From: Synechococcales cyanobacterium PMM_0036
GTDB lineage: Bacteria; Cyanobacteriota; Cyanobacteriia; Elainellales; Elainellaceae
Assembly: GCA_949127645.1 (NCBI GenBank)
Contig: CASBQM010000479.1
Span: 1-7,697 of the forward strand
Reading direction: 5' to 3'
Length of the DNA: 7,697 bases
The translations under genes and the position numbers were made by a program. The notes beneath the pieces were generated by a model that was not told the DNA's origin, ran no database searches, and saw nothing but the letters and a program-made list of their open reading frames with translations. Shown here in pieces: positions 1-6,440 of the stretch. Within the stretch, counting starts at the first letter, position 1. The number at the start of each line of letters is the position of its first letter.

Positions 1-1211
1 ATCTGGTGCAAAACGCTAGCAGCAAGAAAGCCGAAACGCAGAAATTTATCACCCGTTTTGCCCAACGATACACGCCGATCGTGGTGATTTTATCGCTATC
101 TGTAGCGCTACTGCCGCCGCTGTTCATTCCAGGTGCCAGCCATGCCGACTGGGTATATCGCGCTCTAGTGCTGCTGGTGATTTCTTGTCCTTGCGGATTG
201 GTAATCAGCATTCCCTTAAGCTACTTTGGCGGCATTGGCGGCGCTGCAAAACGCGGCATCTTGGTGAAAGGCTCCACTTTTCTAGACAGCTTGGCGGCAG
301 TTAAAGCGATCGCCTTCGACAAGACAGGCACCCTCACTCAGGGCGTGTTCAAAGTCTCTGAAATTGTGCCTCACAACGGATTTACCCCAGATGAGCTATT
401 GCGCTGGGCGGCGATTGCTGAAGCTTATTCTAATCACCCGATCGCCAGGTCTATTCGAGAGGCGTATGGTAAGCCCATTGATGAGTCGATGATCGCAGAC
501 TATACAGAAATTGCGGCACATGGCATTCAGGCAAAGGTGGAAAATCGTGAGGTGCTGGCAGGAAATGATCGCCTCATGCACCACGAGAATATTAACCACG
601 ACACCTGCAACGTAGAGGGCACCGTGGTTCATCTGACGATCGATCGGCGCTATGCAGGCTATATTTTGATTGCTGACGAGCCGAAACCCGATGCCATTGA
701 GGCGATTCGCGCGCTCAAAGCGGTAGGTGTTGAGATCGTGATGCTGACGGGCGATTCTCGGGCGGTAGCGCAACGGGTGGCTCACAGGCTGGGAATCGAT
801 GCTTTCGAGGCGGAGCTATTGCCAGAAGATAAGGTCGCTGCCGTTGAAAGGCTGCTGCAAACAGTCGGCAAAAAGGGCAAGGTTGCCTTTGTGGGAGATG
901 GCATCAACGATGCTCCGGTAATTGCTAGAGCCGACGTGGGCATAGCGATGGGAGGGCTAGGATCAGATGCGGCGATCGAAACGGCTGACGTGGTGCTAAT
1001 GACCGATGACCCCTCCAAAGTTGCCGAGGCGATCCAGATTGCCCGTAAAACCCATGCGATCGTTTGGCAAAACATTATTTTTGCATTGGTGATTAAGGCA
1101 GCGTTCATTATCTTGGGCGTTCTTGGAGCTGCCACCATGTGGGAAGCCGTATTTGCCGATGTGGGCGTAGCGCTGTTGGCTATTCTGAACGCGACCCGAG
1201 TCATGAAATGA
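1..1211 (+). CDS. Zn/Cd/Pb-exporting P1B-2 type ATPase, C-terminal part (5' truncated)
   Basis: This is the catalytic and C-terminal part of a heavy-metal-translocating P-type ATPase of the inner membrane, which uses ATP to export divalent soft metals. Numbering from the codon at base 6: a membrane segment at about 23-42; CPC at 61-63, in the pattern CPC-x4-SxP; the phosphorylated DKTGT at 105-109; the P1B-specific HP dipeptide at 144-145; TGD at 248-250; and the hinge GDGINDAP at 297-304. The last two helices carry N-x7-K (Asn356, Lys364) and DxG (Asp385). By family knowledge, that set marks the P1B-2 (ZntA/CadA/ZiaA) group rather than copper pumps. The GTG at base 6 is almost certainly internal: the frame is open upstream (CTG before it), and the N-terminal metal-binding domain and first helices are missing. 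It lies outside the window, so metal specificity is inferred. The gene ends with TGA; I see no terminator hairpin after it. Confidence 0.93.
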   Translation, partial: LVQNASSKKAETQKFITRFAQRYTPIVVILSLSVALLPPLFIPGASHADWVYRALVLLVISCPCGLVISIPLSYFGGIGGAAKRGILVKGSTFLDSLAAVKAIAFDKTGTLTQGVFKVSEIVPHNGFTPDELLRWAAIAEAYSNHPIARSIREAYGKPIDESMIADYTEIAAHGIQAKVENREVLAGNDRLMHHENINHDTCNVEGTVVHLTIDRRYAGYILIADEPKPDAIEAIRALKAVGVEIVMLTGDSRAVAQRVAHRLGIDAFEAELLPEDKVAAVERLLQTVGKKGKVAFVGDGINDAPVIARADVGIAMGGLGSDAAIETADVVLMTDDPSKVAEAIQIARKTHAIVWQNIIFALVIKAAFIILGVLGAATMWEAVFADVGVALLAILNATRVMK

Positions 1212-1237
1212 GCGCCATAAAGTCAGGTAGCCAAGCT

Positions 1238-1301
1238 GCAATAGAACCAATCTGTAACAGAACCAATCTGCAATAGAACCAATCTGCAATAGAACCAAGT
1301 T
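1238..1301. repeat. Four tandem 16-bp repeats in the spacer before the flavoprotein gene
   Basis: Four consecutive 16-bp units start at 1238, 1254, 1270 and 1286. Units 1 and 3 are identical (GCAATAGAACCAATCT), unit 2 differs at two bases (GTAACAG start), and unit 4 ends AAGTT instead of AATCT. A degenerate half unit (CCAAGCT, 1231-1237) precedes them. The array takes up much of the 144-bp gap between the ATPase stop and the preferred ATG of the next gene. The period is not a multiple of three and the array lies outside any supported gene. It could be a slippage-derived minisatellite or a set of protein-binding sites; the sequence alone does not decide. Confidence 0.9.
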
Positions 1302-1355
1302 GAGTTAAAACTGAGTTGCGCTCAATCTGTGGTTTGCTGGAGTAGTCTGCTGGAT

Positions 1356-3362
1356 ATGAAACAACGCTTGTCTTTGCCCAAACGCATTCCTCGTGGGTGG
1401 GTTCGCTTTTCGTTGATGGCGATCGTCAGTTTCAGTCTTGCGGTTGGGGGTTTTGTCACGCTGCTGCATGGCTTCCAGGTAAAAACGGCTCAGAGGACAT
1501 CCTTTTCCGCCAGCCTGTCGGCGGACGCAGCAAATTTTGTCACTTATAGCAGACCTCAGCTTAATCCTCTTCCTCCTGCTCAAGAAGTGTGGAACTGTGA
1601 GGTAGTCGTCGTTGGTGGCTCTCTAGGGGGCGTGGCGGCGGCGTTTCATGCGATGCAATCTGGAGCCATTACCTGTCTAATTGAGCTAACTCCCTGGCTG
1701 GGCGGACAGATCAGCTCTCAAGGGGTTTCCGCCTTAGATGAATCGCAGACAATGCTAGTAGAGCAGCGGTTTTCTCAAAGCTGGAACGATTTCAAACAAC
1801 TGATCCAATCTCAGAAAGTGCGTTTACCCGCCTGGGAAAATTTATCTCCTAACACTCAAGTTGCTGATCTCAATAGCTGTTGGGTAGGACGACTGTGCTT
1901 TCCGCCAGAGGCAGGAGCGACAGCCGCTCAGCAACTATTACAGTCTGCTAAAGCTAAAGCAGTAGGAAGTCAATGGGGAACGGCGATCGCCTTCAAGGGA
2001 GCCGAGTTTGATGCTACGGGGCAAGAAATTACCGCCATCCATGCCGTGCGCCGTGTGCCTCGCTATTCTGACTTATCTTCTAACTCATCTGTGAAGAAAG
2101 CCCTACCCAACAGCACCCAATCCAAAGGCAGACTCTCCCAAGAAATCGCAAGCTGGTATTCCTGGTCTGCTGATGCCGAGTTTGAGAAAATTCCCCTGCG
2201 GTTAAAAGCACCACCCGGCAAACGGCTAATGGTAATTGATGCCACAGATACCGGAGAGCTAATTGGCTGGGCAGGCATCCCCCATCGGTTGGGATCGGAA
2301 GCTAAGGCAACATCAGGTGAAGCCCATGCCGCCGAGCGAGATAATCCCGACTGTACTCAGGCGTTTACCTTTCCTTTCGTGCTGGCACTGCATGACGATC
2401 GCGGCAAAGGTCTAGCGGCATTGACGCAATTCAAGCCAGAGTTTCCGCTGCAAGAACATTTGCTGTCCTATTCGCTCGACGGAACGCCAATGTTTGTGGG
2501 GCAGAGCTTGTTTAACTATCGTCGTATCGTCAGCACCACCCGAAACGATCCCTTCGGGTCAGCGCCTAGCATGGGCGACATGACAGCGATTAACTGGACG
2601 CAGGGCAATGATTGGAATTTGATGAATTATCCGCTGATTCTAAATCACACGGCTCTCGATGCTGCCGGACAGCAGCGCAACTGGCTGGGCGGTCTGTCGG
2701 TGATTGCCCTTAAACATAGTGAGGAACACGCGCTGTTGTTTGCCCGCTGGCTGTTGCTACAAGCCAACTTACAGCAAGCCAACTTACAGCAAGCCGATCT
2801 GCCGCTGGCTTACCTTTCGGGTGCAGATACACCCATGGGGACAGCCTCAGGGCTGAGCATGACTCCCTACATTCGAGAAGGACGACGAATTATGGGACGG
2901 CAAGCCTACGGTCAGCCTGCTTTTATGATCCGCGAAGCAGATCTGCGGCTTGATTTACCTGGCGGACGAGACTTCAGCGAAACAGCGATCGCCATTGCTC
3001 ACTACGATGTAGATATGCACGGCTGTCGCTACCGCAACTGGCAACCCTCTGGAGAAGCCACTAGCGCCAATGCTTCAGAGCTTGAAATTCGACCCCTACA
3101 AATTCCTTTAGAAAGTCTGATTCCCCAAGGAGTCAACAATTTGCTCATCGGTGGCAAAAGTCTTGCCGTTAGCCACATTGTCAATGCCGTGACGCGAACC
3201 CACTATAGCGAGTGGAGTATTGGCGCAGCGGCAGGCGCAACCTCCGGCTGGTTGATGACCACAGCGCCCGACAAAATATCTGCCGCAGACATTATTTCTA
3301 AGAAGCTAATGCCAAATCTACAGCAACATCTGATCGATCAGGGCTTAAAGGTGAGCTGGTAG
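1356..3362 (+). CDS. FAD-dependent oxidoreductase with N-terminal signal/anchor segment
   Basis: A flavoprotein of the FAD_oxidored type (PF12831-like); the substrate is unknown. From ATG 1356 the protein has 668 residues. It begins with a basic stretch (K2, R4, K8, R9, R12) and a hydrophobic segment at about 18-40, so it is probably membrane-anchored or exported by Sec. No lipobox cysteine or twin-arginine motif is seen. The Rossmann dinucleotide loop GGSLGG is at 87-92, with the ribose-binding acid Glu110 at the end of the second strand, followed by WLGGQIS. A second family signature, DATDTGELIGWAG, begins at 295, and a C-terminal FAD-contact region with LLIGGKSLAVSHIVNA lies near 596-611. 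A short pentapeptide-like run sits at 469-493. A GTG at 1329 would add nine residues; ATG 1356 is preferred because it places the basic region and hydrophobic segment at the N-terminus, with GGAG at 1339-1342 as a rather distant ribosome site. Flanking gaps exceed 100 bp, so it may be transcribed alone. Confidence 0.85.
   Translation: MKQRLSLPKRIPRGWVRFSLMAIVSFSLAVGGFVTLLHGFQVKTAQRTSFSASLSADAANFVTYSRPQLNPLPPAQEVWNCEVVVVGGSLGGVAAAFHAMQSGAITCLIELTPWLGGQISSQGVSALDESQTMLVEQRFSQSWNDFKQLIQSQKVRLPAWENLSPNTQVADLNSCWVGRLCFPPEAGATAAQQLLQSAKAKAVGSQWGTAIAFKGAEFDATGQEITAIHAVRRVPRYSDLSSNSSVKKALPNSTQSKGRLSQEIASWYSWSADAEFEKIPLRLKAPPGKRLMVIDATDTGELIGWAGIPHRLGSEAKATSGEAHAAERDNPDCTQAFTFPFVLALHDDRGKGLAALTQFKPEFPLQEHLLSYSLDGTPMFVGQSLFNYRRIVSTTRNDPFGSAPSMGDMTAINWTQGNDWNLMNYPLILNHTALDAAGQQRNWLGGLSVIALKHSEEHALLFARWLLLQANLQQANLQQADLPLAYLSGADTPMGTASGLSMTPYIREGRRIMGRQAYGQPAFMIREADLRLDLPGGRDFSETAIAIAHYDVDMHGCRYRNWQPSGEATSANASELEIRPLQIPLESLIPQGVNNLLIGGKSLAVSHIVNAVTRTHYSEWSIGAAAGATSGWLMTTAPDKISAADIISKKLMPNLQQHLIDQGLKVSW
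2760..2804 (+). repeat. In-frame 15-bp duplication coding for pentapeptide repeats
   Basis: Two perfect adjacent copies of CAAGCCAACTTACAG (2760-2774 and 2775-2789) are followed by a diverged third unit (2790-2804). In the protein this reads, in pentapeptide register, ANLQQ, ANLQQ, ADLPL, AYLSG, ADTPM. The first three units fit the A(D/N)Lxx pentapeptide-repeat consensus exactly. The run lies in the second half of the FAD oxidoreductase, between the segment ending in LLFARWLL and the conserved-looking stretch from GTASGLS onward. The duplication is seen directly; reading it as a lineage-specific insertion is inference. Confidence 0.85.
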
Positions 3363-3481
3363 ACGCTGACCAGAACAGGTTGAAGAAGCTTAGACTAGTG
3401 AGAATATTGAGACTCATGAAAGCCTATAGTCGGTTTACAAAGTCGATCGCTCCATCGCTTTACGGGTGCAACTACTGAACT

Positions 3482-4843
3482 ATGACTGAAGATAATTTGA
3501 TTGAAGGCAATTTAACTCCAGGCAATTTAACTCCAGGCAATTTAACTCCAGGTAATTCGGCTTTAGGCAATTCGGCTTTAGATCATTTAATTCAGGGCAA
3601 CCCTAAAGCAGCTAAGCCGAAACACATTATTCTCACCTCCCATCAGCATCGTGGCAAAGTCATCCCTATTCACTGGGGCGCAGAAAACCCGAGCGATCGT
3701 GGACCCATCATCGGCTCGATCCGCAATCTGCAACACCGGAATGTCATTGGCACTCACGCCGGATCTTATGGGGTCTATCGCGCCCTGGCAGTTGCAAGCG
3801 GCGACCTCGATCCTACCCACAAAGCCGATCTAACTAATACTTCGCCACCTGTGCAGATTGGACCCTACCCAAGCTGGAGCGATCCGAATAAAATTGTTTC
3901 ACTCGATCCATTTGGAGCCTTTGCTGGCAGCGTTTTTACAGGCTATGAGTCGGAGGGGTACGACATTCTGCCAACGATCGCCATCACCAAAGCCCACATC
4001 AATCTTCCTGAGCTGAAGGATGCGATCGCCCAAGGTCGGATTACGGTAGACGGCAAGCTGCTGAAGTCAGACGGCAATTTATTGGTGACTAAAGCGGCGA
4101 TCGATCCCGTTTGGTACCTTCCCGGTATTGCCAAACGTTTACACATTGAAGAAACAGATTTGCGGCGTGTTCTGTTTCAACAGACGGGCGGTATGTTCCC
4201 TGAACTAGTCACGCGACCCGATCTACACGTGTTCCTACCCCCGATCGGCGGATCGACGATTTATATTATTGGCGATGAGAAGGCGATCGTCGATCCTGAC
4301 AAACCCTTGGCGGTACGCGTCCATGACGAATGCAATGGCTCGGACGTGTTCGGCTCTGATATTTGCACTTGTCGTCCTTATCTCGTTCACGGTATCGAGG
4401 TTTGTATTCAGACGGCACAGGAAGGTGGCGCAGGCGTAATCGTCTACTGTCGCAAAGAAGGTCGCGCTTTGGGTGAAGTGACAAAATTCTTGGTGTATAA
4501 CGCTCGTAAACGTCAAGAAGGGGGCGATCGCGCCGATGCCTACTTTGCCCGTACCGAGTGCGTTGCTGGGGTTCAAGATATGCGCTTCCAGCAGCTAATG
4601 CCCGATATGCTGCACTGGCTGGGAATCACGCGGATCGATCGCCTTGTATCCATGAGCAACATGAAGTACAACGCCATCACTCATGCCGGAATTGAGGTAG
4701 TGCAGCGGATTGCCATTCCGCCAGAGCTGGTTCCTGCCGATGCGCAAGTCGAGATTGAGGCCAAAAAAGCTTCAGGCTATTACTCAGAGGATGAGGTGTT
4801 AGCCGCAGAAGAATTGGCGCAAATTAAGGGGCGAGACTATTGA
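3482..4843 (+). CDS. GTP cyclohydrolase II family protein, long two-domain (URC1-like) form
   Basis: The C-terminal part (about 250-425) is a GTP cyclohydrolase II (RibA) domain, which in classic RibA opens GTP to the first riboflavin precursor. Zinc-ligand cysteines Cys284, Cys295 and Cys297 keep the C-x10-C-x-C spacing of E. coli RibA (Cys54/65/67). The downstream KEGRALG motif matches RQEGRNIG, and DMR at 366-368 aligns with the catalytic Asp-x-Arg. The segment at about 45-245 is not a RibB domain; it looks like the GTP_CH_N (PF12471-type) domain that precedes RibA in a distinct subfamily including fungal URC1 of uracil catabolism. It is therefore not the bifunctional RibBA, and many databases would simply name it ribA. 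Local motifs differ from classic RibA (NGSD for TGD, CTCR for CDCG), so the true substrate is uncertain. The first 40 residues are low-complexity pentapeptide repeats. ATG 3482 is the only ATG before residue 238; the Shine-Dalgarno signal is weak. All 453 residues are intact. Confidence 0.88.
   Translation: MTEDNLIEGNLTPGNLTPGNLTPGNSALGNSALDHLIQGNPKAAKPKHIILTSHQHRGKVIPIHWGAENPSDRGPIIGSIRNLQHRNVIGTHAGSYGVYRALAVASGDLDPTHKADLTNTSPPVQIGPYPSWSDPNKIVSLDPFGAFAGSVFTGYESEGYDILPTIAITKAHINLPELKDAIAQGRITVDGKLLKSDGNLLVTKAAIDPVWYLPGIAKRLHIEETDLRRVLFQQTGGMFPELVTRPDLHVFLPPIGGSTIYIIGDEKAIVDPDKPLAVRVHDECNGSDVFGSDICTCRPYLVHGIEVCIQTAQEGGAGVIVYCRKEGRALGEVTKFLVYNARKRQEGGDRADAYFARTECVAGVQDMRFQQLMPDMLHWLGITRIDRLVSMSNMKYNAITHAGIEVVQRIAIPPELVPADAQVEIEAKKASGYYSEDEVLAAEELAQIKGRDY
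3491..3601 (+). repeat. Seven 15-bp tandem units coding for the N-terminal GNLTP-type repeats
   Basis: Fifteen-base units run in frame from codon 4. They start at 3491 (DNLIE), 3506, 3521 and 3536 (GNLTP, three identical copies of GGCAATTTAACTCCA), 3551 and 3566 (GNSAL, differing at one third position), and 3581 (DHLIQ), with a partial unit GN at 3596. The array forms the extreme N-terminus of the GTP cyclohydrolase II homologue, ahead of the KHIILTSH start of the conserved region. Two families of nearly identical units suggest recent, stepwise slippage or duplication. Confidence 0.93.
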
Positions 4844-4872
4844 GCGCCTTGGCAAGACCCTAACAAGTGCCC

Positions 4873-5976
4873 TCAAGAACTCAGCACCAAATTGTCTCGG
4901 TGAACCACCGTTTCTTCGCCCACATAGCCCAAAATCTTGAGAATCTGATCAGAGTGATGACCCAAGATCTGTTGCAGTTCTCCACTGCCATAGTTGACGA
5001 TGCCACGGGCGATCTCTTGACCCGCCAGATCGCAGAGCTGCACGGCATCTTGGGTCTGAAACTCACCTTCTATTTCCTTAATTCCGGCAGCGAGCAGAGA
5101 CTTGCCCAATTGACACAGCGCCTTTACCGCTCCCGTATCCAGATAGAGCTTGCCTGCCGGAACCAAGCCATGGGCGATCCAGCGCTTGCGAGCATTGAAC
5201 GGGCGCGGCTGCGGTTCAAACTGCGTGCCTAAAGACTCACCCCGCAAAATTTTCTCGATATTTTGAGGCGATCGCCCTTCCGTAATCACTGTACGAATTC
5301 CGGCAGTTGTCGCAATCCGCGCGGCAGCAATTTTTGTCACCATGCCGCCCGTGCCCCAGGTGCTGCCCCGATCGCCCACTTCTGCCTCCAGATGATCAAT
5401 GCTGTCTACCGTCAAGATTGGCTGAGCGTCTGGATTGTGGCGCGGATCGGCAGAGTAGAGACGATCAACATCCGTCAGCAGAAACAGCCAATCTGCCTCC
5501 ACCAAGCTAGCCACCATTGCCGAAAGCGTGTCGTTATCGCCAAACTTCAGCTCTTCGATCGCCAGAGTGTCATTTTCATTCACAATTGGAATCACCCCCA
5601 GCTTCAGCAATTGCCGAAACGTACGGTAGGCATTGACATAGCGGCTACGCTGCACCAGATCGCTCCGGGTGAGCAACACCTGAGCGATCGGCTGCCCCAA
5701 CACGCTAAACAGATCGTCATAGACTCGCATCAGCCGACCTTGCCCCACTGCCGCTACCGCCTGTTTCATCGAGATGGTCCGCGGACGTTCTGTTAGCCCC
5801 AGCCTTGCACAGCCCACGCCCACCGCTCCAGAGGAAACCAAGATTACCTGATGTCCCTCCTGGCGGAGCTGGCTGAGGGTTTCTACGAGCTGAGCGATCG
5901 TCGCCAGTGCCAGAAAGCCCGTTTCAGGTTGGGTAAGGCTGGACGTACCAATTTTGATGACGATCGTTTGAGCCAT
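4873..5976 (-). CDS. proB: Glutamate 5-kinase (ProB) with C-terminal PUA domain
   Basis: A cytoplasmic enzyme that phosphorylates L-glutamate with ATP to glutamyl 5-phosphate, the first and usually proline-inhibited step of proline synthesis. From ATG 5976 it has 367 residues, the same length as E. coli ProB. The amino-acid-kinase domain shows VIKIGTSSL near 6-14 (Lys8), SSGAVGVG near 48-55, NENDT near 133-137, FGDNDTLSA near 145-153, TDVDRLYSADP near 168-178 and GTGGMVTK near 208-215. A PUA domain follows from about residue 264, ending in GHHS..ILGY and VHRDN. An in-frame ATG at 5994 would add six residues (MSLNVP). The internal start is preferred because it places MAQTIVIKIG directly at the N-terminus as in homologues, but neither start has a clear Shine-Dalgarno site. 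The gene converges on the cyclohydrolase gene with 29 bp between the stop codons and no obvious terminator hairpin. proA is not adjacent. Confidence 0.95.
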   Translation of the reverse strand: MAQTIVIKIGTSSLTQPETGFLALATIAQLVETLSQLRQEGHQVILVSSGAVGVGCARLGLTERPRTISMKQAVAAVGQGRLMRVYDDLFSVLGQPIAQVLLTRSDLVQRSRYVNAYRTFRQLLKLGVIPIVNENDTLAIEELKFGDNDTLSAMVASLVEADWLFLLTDVDRLYSADPRHNPDAQPILTVDSIDHLEAEVGDRGSTWGTGGMVTKIAAARIATTAGIRTVITEGRSPQNIEKILRGESLGTQFEPQPRPFNARKRWIAHGLVPAGKLYLDTGAVKALCQLGKSLLAAGIKEIEGEFQTQDAVQLCDLAGQEIARGIVNYGSGELQQILGHHSDQILKILGYVGEETVVHRDNLVLSS

Positions 5977-6038
5977 GGGTACATTTAGAGACATAGCCGC
6001 TTGAGAAGGGCAAATTTAAGAATAAGCGAGACCCCAAT

Positions 6039-6080
6039 CATAAAGCGCCAACCCTCAAAAATGAGAATTGACGCTTTATG
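6039..6080. repeat. 42-nt imperfect palindrome (candidate RNA hairpin)
   Basis: CATAAAGCG at 6039-6047 pairs perfectly with CGCTTTATG at 6072-6080. Inside it, after a one-base mismatch on each side, CAA (6049-6051) faces TTG (6068-6070). After a two-base mismatch, CTCA (6054-6057) faces TGAG (6062-6065) around an AAAA loop. The arms are exactly symmetrical in length (19 and 19 around 4). Outside it, GAGACC (6028-6033) can pair with GGTCTC (6107-6112), while GAGGTC (6105-6110) can instead pair with GACCTC (6122-6127). Neither side has a proper terminator T-run. It lies in the proB upstream region, so it could be in the proB leader, a regulator site, or a small RNA or mobile repeat. Confidence 0.8.
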
Positions 6081-6149
6081 CAGTATCTACAGATTTTATG
6101 GGTCGAGGTCTCTATAAGCTTGACCTCATTTATATGTTCCAATACTAGC

Positions 6150-6192
6150 AAGGCTTTGAGTCGTGAAATGTAGCCTTAATCTTTTCTTTAGC
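6150..6192 (+). terminator. Weak terminator-like hairpin with T-rich tail
   Basis: AAGGCT (6150-6155) and AGCCTT (6172-6177) form a 6-bp inverted repeat around a 16-nt loop, followed by a T-rich stretch (TCTTTTCTTT) after two more bases. The stem is short and the loop long, and no plus-strand gene lies immediately upstream. The call therefore only makes sense if an unrecognised plus-strand transcript starts near the palindrome at 6039-6080. Confidence 0.2.
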
Positions 6193-6297
6193 ATCTTTGC
6201 TGAAGTTTAACAATTATGAGATTTTGCAACAATTTATTACAGAACAGGGTGCAATATGGCGATCGCGGTGTCGTCTTCTCACCCATTCTTCCAAAAA

Positions 6298-6327
6298 TTG
6301 CCGCTGATGAATTTTTTTCACTATGTT
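6298..6327 (+). promoter_or_regulatory. Candidate sigma-70-type promoter for rpsB
   Basis: TTGCCG (6298-6303) and TATGTT (6322-6327) are separated by 18 bp, each matching four of six consensus bases. The position would give an rpsB leader of roughly 105 nt, consistent with the structured leader below. This is pattern matching only; other weak boxes occur in the AT-rich spacer. Confidence 0.35.
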
Positions 6328-6363
6328 ACGCTAGTGGAGTTGTCTAAAATCACACATTCAGGA

Positions 6364-6433
6364 TTTCGGGTGTTTCAGTAGGGCACAAGCCTTGCCAGAA
6401 ATGCACCTGGATGGAGGATAAACCCGAAAGGAG
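6364..6433 (+). promoter_or_regulatory. Structured rpsB leader reaching the Shine-Dalgarno site
   Basis: TTTCGGGT (6364-6371) is perfectly complementary to ACCCGAAA (6422-6429), whose last A begins the rpsB ribosome site AGGAG (6429-6433, 7 nt before ATG 6441). Inside this arch, GGTG and TTTC (6369-6376) pair with GAAA (6398-6401) and CACC (6404-6407) across a 2-nt bulge, enclosing GGCA/TGCC (6382-6385 with 6393-6396). The outer and inner pairings share GGT at 6369-6371, so they compete or compromise. In E. coli the rpsB-tsf leader is a target of S2 feedback; a similar role here is inference. Confidence 0.5.
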
Positions 6434-6440
6434 TAAATTC

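Larger units (their letters stand above)
5977..6440. other. Divergent spacer between proB and rpsB
   Basis: About 460 bp without a convincing gene, AT-rich in its middle. It must hold the start signals for proB (leftward) and rpsB (rightward). From left to right I see: a 42-nt imperfect palindrome (6039-6080) with further flanking inverted repeats up to 6127; a weak hairpin at 6150-6177 followed by a T-rich stretch; an exact HIP1 octamer at 6259-6266; a candidate rpsB promoter at 6298-6327; and a structured rpsB leader from about 6361. A small open frame at 6061-6117 (18 codons) has no ribosome site and is not called. Confidence 0.8.

Noticed and set aside
6..8. GTG as the start codon of the metal ATPase
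   Set aside because: The frame is open upstream to the window edge, and the following residues match the middle of the transmembrane domain of this family, so the gene begins outside the window.
996..1298. Minus-strand open frame overlapping the ATPase end and the 16-bp array
   Set aside because: It is antisense to conserved ATPase helices, its N-terminus is just the translated tandem repeat, and it resembles no protein I know.
1329..1355. GTG start adding nine residues to the flavoprotein
   Set aside because: The ATG at 1356 gives a standard basic-then-hydrophobic N-terminus; the extra residues put cysteine and tryptophan ahead of it. It remains possible.
3363..3481. Clear promoter in front of the cyclohydrolase gene
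   Set aside because: Several weak boxes exist (for example TTGAAG with AATATT, and an isolated TATAGT), but none is a convincing pair.
4844..4872. Bidirectional terminator between the convergent cyclohydrolase gene and proB
   Set aside because: Only a tiny CTTGGCAAG near-palindrome is present, with no adequate stem and no T-run on either strand.
4867..5232. 121-codon plus-strand frame over the proB 3' end
   Set aside because: It is antisense to the conserved PUA domain, with no ribosome site and no recognisable family.
5263..5796. 177-codon plus-strand frame inside proB
   Set aside because: It is antisense to the conserved ProB kinase domain and its composition (rich in His, Arg, Gln and Pro) is typical of a shadow frame.
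6061..6117. Eighteen-codon frame starting inside the palindrome
   Set aside because: There is no Shine-Dalgarno site, it overlaps the symmetrical hairpin, and the peptide shows no leader-peptide feature such as a run of proline codons.
6411..6440. Upstream in-frame ATG for rpsB
   Set aside because: It would add ten charged residues absent from S2 proteins; ATG 6441 has AGGAG at ideal spacing and the family N-terminus.
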